Source of the DNA: Cristatella mucedo
Taxonomy: Eukaryota > Bryozoa > Phylactolaemata > Cristatellidae
Assembly: GCA_009760855.2 (NCBI GenBank)
Contig: WPIO01000010.1
Span: 1,575,001-1,639,000, forward strand
DNA: 64,000 nt
Direction of reading: 5' to 3'
Position 1 is the stretch's first letter, and each line of letters starts with the position of its first letter. The notes beneath the pieces were generated by a model. That model worked only from the letters and a program-made list of their open reading frames with translations. It did no database searches and was not told where the DNA came from. Positions 21,140-33,300 of this stretch are shown here, in pieces. Position numbers and translations under genes: made by a program.

Positions 21140-22419
21140 TTAAAAGTTTGAACGAAGAAACAAAGTTGAATAGTTCAAGTGATCTAGATTTTTGCGCCAA
21201 ACGAGGAAGACGGCACTCCTGGCGGCTCGTGAAATCCACCTTCGGCATGTGGTGCTACTGCAGTGGGTACAAACGCACAATATTCCAGCAGCTTCTGATT
21301 TACCTAGCGTTTGAGCAAAGGAGAATGCTAATGCGTAACTGTGCACGCCTAGCATGGCGAACCGTTCACCAAGGGAGACCAGAGTGACGTCGCTTTCGCG
21401 AAAGAAGAGCTGCAATCGCTGGAATCGTCGCAGGGCGAGACATGACGAGATGGTGTCGGCCCGATATTTATATCCGACCTTTTATAACTGGCACGGCGCA
21501 CGTCGATACCGATGTCAGCTGAAATCTCAGCCAGCATGATTCTCAATTGTTTGCTCAAGTCCGTCGCTGCTGCGATTTCTGACGAGAATAAAGGTGCATT
21601 GCTTAGTGCGATAGGTGCGTAGCAAGCGCTGCGTGGCTTCGACAAGCTGCTGCTGCTGGGTAACGCCACGGTCCACGCGCTTTCTTCCTGGAGTGTCTTG
21701 CTGACCTTTTTGATATCAACTAGCGGATCGTGTGCACAATAGCTGGTAGCGAAAAGAAGCAAATTAGTTGCTTGCTAAGGCTTGCTCGCCTTAGATTAAA
21801 CTTTGCATCACTTGCCCGTCGAAGCGGCGTCATTGCTTAACAGCACCTGTGTGGCTGTCCTTGGCTTGGATTCAAAGTGTTTTAGCACTTGAAACTTTAC
21901 TTTCCCAGCGAGTATCCGTTCGATATTTCACGGTAATTGAGCAAAGCTTTTTCATAGCATTCCATTTAGAAGTTGATGCCGTAAAATGAATACACTCGCT
22001 GCAAGTAACCAAATGTGGCTGGTTGTGGCCATTGCTGATGAGCCGGCTTCACCTAAGGCGACAAGGTTTAGACCACAATTGGTGCAAGGCGAATAGAATG
22101 CTCGCGGATTAAAACTTCCATTATCATAAACTTGGCTTCGACGTTCCATGAGGCTCACAAACAACTGAGTTGAAGCTTCTCTAAGAGTGACTCGAAAATT
22201 CCTGCTTTCTGCTTGCGTCAGCCACTTTCAGAAACCCCTCAAATTATTCTTTAATCGCTTCCTTTTCCTTTTGAAGTTCCGCGAAACGAAAGATCGCAGC
22301 CATATGTTCGTGGTTGCCGACATATGGCATGCAATGCAGTATACAACTGTTGAATTATTTAGCACCATTCATGCGATCTTTTATCTCTTTCAAAATGCAA
22401 TAAAAAATAACGATGATCC

Positions 22420-22440
<21 letters not shown>
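21140..22440 (-). mobile_element. second decayed hAT-type transposase
   Basis: Minus-strand pieces in order: RFAELQKEKEAIKE (22290), RRSQVYDNGSFNPRAFYSPC, then TNCGLNLVALGEAGSSAMAT (22140-22020), VDIKKVSKTLQEESAWTVAL and SDATDL-like segments (21720-21560), and AEISADIGIDVRRASYKRSD. The YDNGS, PC..H-LNLV and later L-S--LQ-ES order matches the zinc-finger-associated hAT group. Frameshifts at about 21950 and 21800 and the missing first catalytic region mark a pseudogene. Confidence 0.6.
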
Positions 22441-22585
<145 letters not shown>

Positions 22586-22907
22586 CTACCGACAGCAAGC
22601 GCTGCTAGTGTTTCTCGTACGTTGCAAATTCTCTTTCAAAAACCGAAGTTCTTGCCAACAGCGTATACGGAAACCGATACAGGTAAGACCTGTTTAAAGC
22701 TTATCTGTTTGCTGTTTGACAGTAGCTCGTAAGAAATCAAGTGCCTACGGACATCTAAACGCTTATCGCTTCGGGCTGCTGGGTTCGCCACGACGGCGAC
22801 GGGTTTAGATACGCCAGCGGCTAGTAACCTGCATATGAGTTGCGATCGTGCCTACTTATTATCGCTTCGTTGTCGGAGTTCAAATGCATTTGTAGATTTT
22901 ACTGCTG

Positions 22908-25760
22908 TTGCTAAGATCCGTTAATTATGCGTTAACAAAAGAAAAGCGCCCCGAAGCCGATGCCGATTGTGGCCGGGGCCGCGAGCTGAGACGCTGCTCT
23001 TTTGGTGTTCCGAGCAGTGTCTCGAACCGCTCAGCTAATTCTTCCTCAGGCGTTGCTGTGAATCTCTATAACTTAGTAGCCATCAGACCTGCTATAACTC
23101 CGGCGTCCCAACTTAATGCTCGTCCTTGGAATCCTCGCTCAATGTGCATTCAATGAACCCTTAGTAATAAGCGACCTTATTTCTATAAAAAAAGGCCTCG
23201 ACCTGCTCGCCTTGACTTAAACTTGGCTAAAATCAGTAAACTGCCTGACAATTAAAGACGCAACCCCGACTGGCTTCTCTTTCTTTCCTAGATAAATTCA
23301 AACTGGATGTGGAATCGTCATTATCACACGCTCGACCTTTAATTTCAAGCCGTTTGCAGTACCCTCGAAGCAGTCTTTCGAATCTATAGTCTTGACTTCA
23401 TCCGACAACGAGCTACTAACGGTGGCAGTAGTCTATCGCTCACCAGGTACCAATTCCTCATTTATATCAGATTTCTCTGGCTTTATTTCAATTCTGCTTG
23501 CAAGAAATCGATCTTTCCTATTATGGGTGATTGTAACGTTCATTTTGAGAACTAATCTGACGTCTTCAGCACCGAATTGTGTGCACTGACTGGCTCATTG
23601 TCTCTTGTGGCTTAAGTGCATAGCCCTATTCACATCAAGGGTCACACATTCGACCAAATTCTCTCATACTGCTGTATTTTATCACCATCAATCATACCTA
23701 ATTCTACGTACCTGACCGCATGCAGATCTCATTCAGTCTACAATGTGAGCCCTCCTCTTCTTCACCTGAAATCACCTCGCGAATCGCGAAACCTAAAGAC
23801 CCTTGATATCGATACTGTTCGTGCGAGAATATGCGCTTCGCCTCTGCTGCTCAATCTCCCTTCCGACCTGTCATTATTGGTAGAATGCTACAACACGACA
23901 CTATTTAACAAGCTCGATGAGTTTGCGCCGCAAGCATGAAAAGCATACAAAAGATCAAGACTGACTGTCCATCGACAGGCATACGAGGATTATTGTAGGT
24001 CATGCCAATCGATCCTAGCAAAGGGCAAGTCTAGCTTTGTAAAAACATTGTTTAGTCACAGGTGCACAATCCAAAAATGCCGATATCGACGATCAACCGT
24101 CTCCTTAACTGCTCCCGGGTTAGCTCCTACCTAGTTATCCCTGTGATGATCTACCTGATTGTTTCTCTATCTTCCTTGTCAGCAAGATAGACAAGATCAC
24201 GGAGTCCATCCCTAAGATGGCAGCATCCTCCTGAAATCCCATCCCTTAATTCCATGCAGCATCTCAACGTCTGAATTTAAGCAGGTCACTAGTGACCTCG
24301 TCCTGAAGTTCATATCCCATCAAAAAAAAGACAACTAGTCCTCTAGACCTCTAGATTCCCACTGTCCTTCTACGATGCATCGAGCTGCTGCTGCCATGCA
24401 TAGTTAACATCATAAATATGTCATTAGCGTCAGGTCACGTGCCAGCACCTTTCAAAAAGGCTGTAATCAGACCACCACTCAAGAGAGCAACACTAGACCA
24501 AGAGAACGTAGGCAACTTCCGTCAAGTCTACCTTCTAGCGTTCCGATCAAAGACACTGGAATGAGTCATGGCAGACCAGCTGAACGAAAATATTAAAACT
24601 CCAAACATACCCAGAAAGCTCCAGTCTGTGTTAGAGCTAATCACTGCACAGAGTCGGCATTGCTTCGGGTTTATAACAACCTACTTAGGAATGAAGACTT
24701 AATCACTGCACAGAGTCGGCATTGCTTCGGGTTTATAACAACCTACTTAGGAATGAAGACTTAGGTAGAGTCTCTCTGTTTGTTTGTTCGATCTTTCGGG
24801 AGCTTTTGATTCTATCGATCACCATGTCCTTCTTGAGCAACTCTCCTTTCGCCTGGGCATCACTGGCAATGCATTGCAATGGTTACGGTCCTAACTCAGC
24901 TGGAGACTCCAGAATATTGATGTGAATGGACAAAGATCATCCGAGGCACCTCTGAAATATAAGTGTACCTATGGGCTCTGTGCTTGGTCCCGTTCTTTTT
25001 ACGGTTTATACTCTCCCTCCAGCCGATGTGATTGCCAGGCACAATCTAGGCTTTACTTCTGTGAAGATGGCGCACAATTGTGCAATTGCTTTTATCCCTT
25101 CTAGTCCTCAGACGTTGAATTCTCTCAACTCCCTTGCTACATGTATTGATGACATTCGTACATGGGTGGCAGCCAACTTTCTTGAATTGGATGATATTAA
25201 GACCAACTTACTAGTTATAGGCAAACCAAGGGGGATTCAGAAATTGGAAAGGTTAACGCTCAAAATTGGTTTTGCCAGCAGATATGCTGTTGAATCTGCA
25301 CGAAATCTAGGTGTCATGTTCCAAAGTGTCATTTGATTAGACGACCACATCAGCTCCACTGTCAAGTCTGCCTACTTTCAGCGACATAACATTGCTAAAA
25401 TTCGGGCATATTTAGACATGGATACCTCACTTAATTTAGGCCATGCATTTGTGACACCCCGTCTTGACTTCTTTAACTCACTGCTTGCTGGTATACCGGC
25501 CTATGCAATCGGGGGCTTACAGGTGGTTCAAAACTCTGCAGCTAGGCCTGTCTGTCGTGAGCCTCGCAGTTGCCAAAGCACACCACTTCTCGCCGACCTG
25601 CAATGGGTTCCAGTCAAGCAACGCAACGACTTCAAGGTTGTGTCCCTCACTTTTATGTCACTTCATTCTTTGGCTCCAGCCTACCTATCTGATCTATTGC
25701 CCCATCAGGCTAAGCATCGTTCCTCCCACCCCGGTGACCCGGTCTGGGGGGGCGTCGGGG
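22908..25760 (+). mobile_element. long degenerate CR1-type LINE (endonuclease and RT)
   Basis: In + order: an endonuclease remnant at 23380-23640 (ELLTVAVVYRSPGTNSSFIS), the linker QAYEDYCRSCQSILAKGKSS at 23970, the RT fingers/palm at 24460-24900, the GSVLGPVLFTVYTLP block at 24975, AANFLELDDIKTNLLVIGKP near 25180, then C-terminal HAFVTPRLDFFNSLLAGIPA and LADLQWVPVKQRNDFKVVSL to 25700. Multiple stops and frameshifts, and an internal 62-bp tandem duplication, show it is dead. Confidence 0.8.
24638..24761 (+). repeat. 62-bp tandem duplication inside the LINE
   Basis: The segment starting TAATCACTGCACAGAGTCGG and ending GGAATGAAGACT occurs twice in direct succession without visible differences. 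Confidence 0.95.
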
Positions 25761-26401
25761 GTGGGGTGGGGGACACAACTTTTAATACCAGCATTATTTG
25801 GCATGCCGGACCTGTTGCAGCAGGTAATCGAGGGTATCGCTTTTCTGGCTGCTTAGCAATTACGAGCCTCTGGCTACAATGGAATCGATTTTTTGGCACG
25901 AGCATCCCTCCCCATCAGTGGTTATGGCTTAGTTCCTCTTTCGGTTGTCTTAGGAGTCGACTCGGTCAAGATATCGCAATAAGAGATCGCAATAACGACG
26001 ACAATAATGACACGACACAAAGCAATATATAGGATTGTATTATGGACGTTTCAAACAAAACAAATAAACAATGCAAATGTGCACATCCTAAAGCCGTTTG
26101 CAGACTGCTCATTATGATTTGTGCACCTACATCCGGGCCGGGCGTGGCATTAGAAGACGTGCCAGAGCAACCCATAAGGCATAGGTGCGGCAGCTCCCAT
26201 AGCTACAGTAGCAGAGCAAACGTTGCATGCACTGACAGCACATTGCAAGGCATATAAAAATACAGCCAGCCTTTACCACTAAAGTTCCTTGATACAACCG
26301 TACAAGCAGATAGCTTCAGATTGTCTCCAGATCTATACACACGGCACGGTGGGTGCATGTAGCAGACAAGGCATTTGCCACTGTGGAAACAGCTTTGGCT
26401 A

Positions 26402-26551
26402 CTAGTTCTGCATGCCACGTATCATCAGACATGCAAACACCGTGGTGACCATTTTCTGCTTGACTTCAACGATGTCCTCGGGCAGAGCGTAAACACGGGT
26501 GCCGATCTTCCGAGCCATCGATATGGCATATTTGGAATTTGCAAGTTTCTC
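26402..26551 (-). CDS. plastin exon 10 (C-terminus and stop, residues 567-615)
   Basis: The acceptor is TTTTATTCCAG and the stop TAG is at 26404-26402. It reads [40 protein letters not shown] and LMIRGMQN. The C-terminus aligns with the vertebrate LMGRGMKRV end. I see no textbook AATAAA signal close downstream, so the 3' UTR end is unplaced. Confidence 0.96.
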   Translation of the reverse strand, partial: EKLANSKYAISMARKIGTRVYALPEDIVEVKQKMVTTVFACLMIRGMQN

Positions 26552-27066
26552 CTGGAATAAAAAAAAAAGATTTACTACAGCATGTCTGTTCGCATAGCGT
26601 CAGTGGAGACTGGACTTTTCGCAGCCGCTTTTTCAGGTCGACTTGCAAAAGTCGAGCACTGCTACAGCATTCCTGCCTACAAAAGCCAAGTGGCTGTGCA
26701 ACTGTCCAATCACGAAGCATTTGCTTGTGAATACTTGACCATAATGAGTAATAGCAGATAAGTATTTTATAGAATCCAAAAAATGTCCGAAAAAAGGTCC
26801 CATACAAACTCGCGGTGGTTCATTTTGTAACCCGACCCCCTGGACCTACCAAAAAAGCACACAAGCCACAAACGCATTCTTTCGGGAATGGCAGTTTCAG
26901 TCAAGGTCAAGATTTAGTGCTTTCCTCATCTTGATCCTGGCTACTATCATTTGCTCACTGCTGGCATAACTTTTGTGGAAATTGCTGAAGAATTTTGAAA
27001 AACAACTCTGCTACACAAGCTGAACCAGGCACATTCAGCAGATCCATCCAAGAATATAACGCCTGT

Positions 27067-27111
<45 letters not shown>

Positions 27112-27176
27112 CTATATCTATCTATTTATCTATATCTATTTATCTATATATATATCTATATCTATATATCTATATA

Positions 27177-27255
<79 letters not shown>

Positions 27256-27354
27256 ATATCTATCTCTAATCTATCTCTATCTCTATCTCTATCTCTATAT
27301 CTATCTCTATCTCTATCTCTATCTCTATATCTATCTCTCTCTCACTCTCACTCA

Positions 27355-27388
<34 letters not shown>

Positions 27389-30300
27389 ATCTATCTCTAT
27401 CTTTCTCTGCTACTCTTGAGCAGTAAACAAGGCTAGCTGATTCAACAGCCTCATTCATATATAGCTGCAGCAGCAGCAGAGGAGCCCTAACGGCCGCTCA
27501 CCACCGCTTGCAGTGGACAATAAAGGATCGCCCGCTGCAGCACTCGAACCCACGACTAGTGTCTTGAAGAGCTAGCCCCTTATCTTCTGGGCTAAGTTTC
27601 ATGGGACACGATGGAATAGCTAATACCTGGGCGAGCTTTCTATAGCTTTCTATAACGAACCATATGCCTAAGGGTAGCATGACATCATGCTATCCTTATA
27701 ATGCTAAATGCTAAATCATGCTAAATAAATGCTACCAACAGCCAGTGGTGGTACCGGAAGGTTAGCATACAGTGCCCGAAGCAATTTTTAACAACTTTAA
27801 AAGAGTACATCAGATGTTCATTAGATAGGAAGGAGCAGATAGTAGCCATCCAGTAACTAACTATATCGCAGCCCCCGAGCGTTACCTCGATTTCCACCGA
27901 CACATCTCCAGATAGAAGCACTAGTCACTCTCCAGTAATGCCGACCAGTGGTAACTCGGACCTAACTGGCCCACGCGACCTGGCACTGTTCGTGGGGATC
28001 TTACCGTGATGGCTACTGCGTGCAGTCTTTTTCTGCCATGCGTCCGGCTCCCACAAACCTGGACTACCAAGTCGATAGTCTCCCCTAACCATGTAATTCA
28101 TGTTGTTTATCAAGCATGATATTACTCACCATTCAATCACGTTTCCCTTTGAAGCAAATGTAAAGCGCCTAGAAAGAGATTGAGTTATCTGTGGGCGCTT
28201 TATCAAGTGCATTATTATTATTATTATTATTATCATTATTATTATAACCGATGGGTCAATTAAACTCACGAATCGCGCGGTTGGTCTGGCTCTCACCTCG
28301 TCATTGAGGCCAGCCTTCACTAGTTGATATTGTACGGAGCCAGGCTTGATGGCATCGACAAGGTCAATGACGACTTTAGCGTCCGATATGCTAGGATCCT
28401 GGAAGCTGGTCAGCTGCGAGGTCTTCCCTGCCGACTGCAGCTTGTTGTTCACCCACACCACGATCTCCTGCTCGACGATCGGCTTGCCGGTGCCAGTCAG
28501 CTGAGACAGGATCGAGAGCGTGTACGCCCGCATGAGCTGCCAGACCAGGGCTGCAAAGAGAAAAAAGCGTGCAAGCTAGAGCTGGTTTCGCAGACGACGT
28601 ACACACATCCGGATCCGGCTCCAGCGTGTACACGGCGGCTTCTTACCTAGCACAAGCGTCGGGTTTCCATCATAAATATCTTTTCCGCCGATACCAACAA
28701 GAGAGAGATGCATCGATTTGCCCAGATCCACGGCATAATTACAGTTTTCTATTTTCTGGAAAGTTTCTCTCATTTTCTGAAACTTTTTGTTGACTCGATT
28801 CCAGTCAACTGTGCCAGACTTTATCATGTCGTACAGTTGGAATATAACGAGGGCATCCACCATGTCACTGTAGAGTCGATTGACTGACGGGTTGACACCC
28901 ATGCTGTTCATCCAGTTCCTATAGGCTAAAGCAAAAACCCAATGTGCTCAGAGTGCTGATATCATGATAGCAGCAATGTATTTGCATAGCATCTTAAGAG
29001 AACTAAATCTCTTTCCAGGCACTTTACCTATGCTGGAACGGAAGCATATGAACTCATCTGTGATGAGTTCACACAATAAATTATCCACGATCGTATAAAG
29101 TACAATACACAGGAAGTAGGCAAGCACTGCGAGATCCGGGTGACTTTTTTAATTCGGCTTTAAATGTTGTCGTGTCAAGGGTTGTCTTAATCCCAGTCGC
29201 GAGTTCTAGACTTGAGGAGCATACGAACTAAAGGCTCTCTCAGTACGATGTGAGGTTGGTGGCTTTAGCACAACTAAATGATAGGAGACAGAGGAGCAGA
29301 GCCGGAGAAACGAGGCAAATCCTAAGGAGTATTTCAGATAGGCAAAGCTGAGGTGAGAGAGGGGGAGAGAAAGAGAGAGAAGGAACCGAATATAGAATGC
29401 GCGACAGTCTTACTTCTCGACAGCAAAAACACGTGATTGGACTGCATGTAAGCGGTGACGGCACACTGGGTAAGGAGTTTGCTTTTCACGACCTCAGTGG
29501 TGGTGATAGATGTAAAGGCTCTTCGATCGCTAAACAAAAGAGGCTGTTAGATCAGCTACTACTTAATGGACTAAATTGTGTACCGATACTTTTCCCGGAG
29601 TCACGCTGAAGGAGGAGAACGTTCCAGATGCAGAACCTTTGAGACCAGAACCCTTGAGAGCGAAACTGACTCGTTCAAACTTACGCTTGGGCGTGCGGAA
29701 AAGTGCAATCGATCGAAATCCATGCGGGTGCTCTCCTGCTCTCTGGCAGAGGCAATGGCACCTGTCAGATGCGGACAGATGCTGGCTGGCTGGCGAGCAG
29801 CTGAGCAGCTGGGCGATCGACAGCTGACGACTTGCCACAGTGTGTCACACTGTGCCGCCGCCGCCGCACTTACTGCGCTCTTCGCGAGTTTCCTCGATGA
29901 TTTCGATCGGCTCTTCTGGAGGCTGCAGCGCCGGGTAGGTGTTGAAGAGGTTGGCGACGAACGCCAGGTTGAGCTTGTAGTTGCCCTTTACCACGTCGGC
30001 TGGCCCCACGAACACTCGGCTCTTTATCTTCTCGGCCTCTTGGAGCATGAGCTCTGCGCGACTCGTGAGGTCGGGCACCTGTTCGGGGGGCGGGGGTGAA
30101 ACCGCGAGTGCATTAGTGACACGTCGGGCGGGCAGCGCGACAGACTCGGACGCATCGAACACGCTCGTTGGTCTACTGTACGCGTGCGTCTTCGCTCGAC
30201 ACGATGCTAGGCCGAGTAAGGCCGAGCTCCTTCCTATTGAACGGCAGCGAGAGGCTCACATCCTTCAGCGGCAGACGCGAGTGCGAGTGCAGTTGCCACG

Positions 30301-33300
30301 AAGTTTCGCAGAGCCACACGGAAGCAAACACCGGATGTCGACAAATTTCGAGCCCAAATTTAAAGCCTACGCCTGACGGAGACGAGTCGACTGCCTCGCG
30401 CACGCAGAGCCGAGAGAGCCGAGCAGCGAACGGATATGAATGAAAATATGCAGGGCAAGCTGCTAGCGCACCCTTTCGGCAGACGTCGATACGCCCGCCT
30501 CGGACGGAGCAATCTGGCCGAGCAGGTAGAGGTACGCGACCGAGTCGGATATGTCGCCCTGGAAGTTCTTGATCTGGCGGCCGCAGCCAGAGTTTCGCAG
30601 ATGATAGTTGACCCAGCGCAGCAGAATCTGCTCGGGGGAGAGCTTGAGCAGATCCTCAATTGTCTCTCCTTCTTCCAAGAGGAGCACGAGCCCGGGGTGA
30701 TTGGCCAGATTGATCTCACTCAGCAAACCGATCTGAAACGGCATGCGACGAAGCCGGCGTTCTTACGCTGTCGTGCACTCTGCCAGACGCAAGCAGCACT
30801 CGAGTGCAGTGTGCTACAGCTACGGCTGCACAATACATGAGCAGGAAGCAAGCTGATGACGGGGTGACAGCTGCCACGGTCACGGTCGGGTGGCCATCAA
30901 AACGCATGCCCAGTCCACTGAGAGCACTAGATTCGACCTATCGCCTGACGTGCCGCGGCAGCTGCAGCCTTAAGGACGAGTGTGTTGCAGGCTAGCAGTG
31001 ACACGGCTGAGCAAATATTTGCAAGGCTGCGTGCCTCAGCAGTAGCTACTCCCTCGTATGAGGCACACAGGCGCGCCCTCTGAGCTAATGTACCGTACTT
31101 GAACCACCCTCACCATGTGGGAGGATCAAGACCGTGGATAAGAACCCGCGCCGCTCACGCCACCGATAGAGCAGGGTTATGACACATACGAGACCCTAAC
31201 GACGAACTCATCACATTGCCACGATGAAAAACCGTTAGCAGGAGGCACTCTCTGTTTATTGTACCTGCTCACTGAGCCAAGGATGACACATGCTGCAGGA
31301 ACCCGTCCTGGGGGTCCTGGAATCCAGGGTACTCCAACATATAATGCAGGAGAACGGCACCACTAGGAGCTTGCACGGCCTCCCTTCCTCCGCCAGCCTC
31401 CCACACTTACATGGTGCAAACACGGGGACATCCTGTGGATTTGCATAATCATGAGTATGTTTGCCGCCTTCCAAAGAATGGTAGAGTCACACGAGGAGCC
31501 AACCAGGTGAGTGTGCAAGATTTTGTGCCCCCTTTCGGATGTGCTCCTGCATGCTTGCACGTGTGTCTGTCTGCTTGCACGTGCCTAGGTAACGTGATCA
31601 GGCGAGTGCATGTGTCACAATCGGCATGCACAACCGACATCTGTGCAACAAAGGGGACGGTATACAGCCATCACATTCCTACGAGCCGAATGCAATCATC
31701 GAACTTCTGCAAACGCACAACGCTGCAGCTAAATAGCGAAACGTCAGGCACGATTTGTGCATGGCCGCCTGTATGGGCAAGGTTCTGTGGTGATGGTAGC
31801 AGCCAACTGCTCCCAATGCTGTACATGAAAGTGAGCGTCCTACTTACTCGAATAATCTGCCAGAGTAGGCCGAGGGCGAGGTGAGGCGTGCCTTTCATTA
31901 GGTCGTCTGGCCCGATGTTCACAATGTTGCAACCAATGGCCTGGGCCGAATTGAGAGCCAGTATTAAATTCTCCGTCTTCCGATAAACATCCAGCTTTGT
32001 CTTATTGATTGTCCGCTCATCAACCGTGTCAGGGATAGAAAAGTTTATCATCTTGCTACAAAAGCAAGGGTCAGCGCCTGAAAAGGCGATTGCTGCACAC
32101 CAAGGGCATGCAAAGCCCATCTCCAAGCACTTCAAGCAGCGGCCATCGTCTGCAACCAGCAGCTGCCGATGGCTCTGACTTTAGCGTACAGAAGTGGGCA
32201 CACGACAGGGCTCGATCTCAGCCAGTGCAAGATCAACGCCTTGGGCTTTGACCTGTCACGTGCCTCACGTGACTATGGGAAATAATCCAAGAAGAAAACT
32301 AGTCTTTATAGATAGTGCAGGATAACTGAGCTCGCACGCACGGCCGCGAGCAGGAGACACCGCAAGAGAACGCTCAACCCTTCAAAAGAGAAGGCTGATC
32401 TACTCAGCGCTGCAGGCTGCTCTGGACAGTCCCACAGTGACACAGACCTTGGATATCGGTGCCCAATTGCGTAGAATATGTTCTGCTTTCACGTTTAATG
32501 GCGAGAAAAACTTGATCTGGGCAAGCAAGCACGACATTCCAGCAGCTGTCGAACCAGCTTAGGAACCAGTCGCTTGGCTATAATTCAGCAGCCGAAATGC
32601 AACATTGCAGGGCAGCCTATGCGCACACTTGCACCTCTCATTTCCCAACTCGACTTCAGGCTGCCAGCAGTTAATCGAGATGCCATTCTGTGTTCCCAAC
32701 TTGTGAGTGGGAGCCACTGGCAACACTCACCGAGCATCGTCACAGACACACCCAGTTCCCCATAAATACTTACATTAATATGCAAATGAGGCAAGAAAAG
32801 AATGAGAAAGTGAGTGATGGTTTGCTGCACGATGGCTTCTACTACACGGTAGTGCTGCTAAGGAACGAAACGCTAGCATGCATGCTCCTCAAACAGCTAC
32901 AAACATGGGAACCGAGAAGTGGTTACAGGTATCTATGCAGCTCTCACCAGAAAGTGACTGCTTTGCTTGTCCTACTATGGAAGAGACACTGTGCGTCATC
33001 CGACATCAATCCAGCATTTCCCAAGTAACCATTTAATAGCAGATCTAAATGCTCTGCACACTGCTCGCACAGGCATAATAACAACAATAATAATAATAAT
33101 AATAGGTCGTTTGTATAGCGCCCAAAGAGAACTTAATCTCTATCCTGGCGCTTTACAGGTCGCTGCAAGATAATCAATATTCACAGGTTAGTGACATGCA
33201 CAGCATCAAACGTGCCATATAGCAAACAAGTCTCGTGCTAAGGCCATCATAGTAAAACAAACATGAAAACATTAAGGGCCACCGTTTCGTAGGACCTCGG

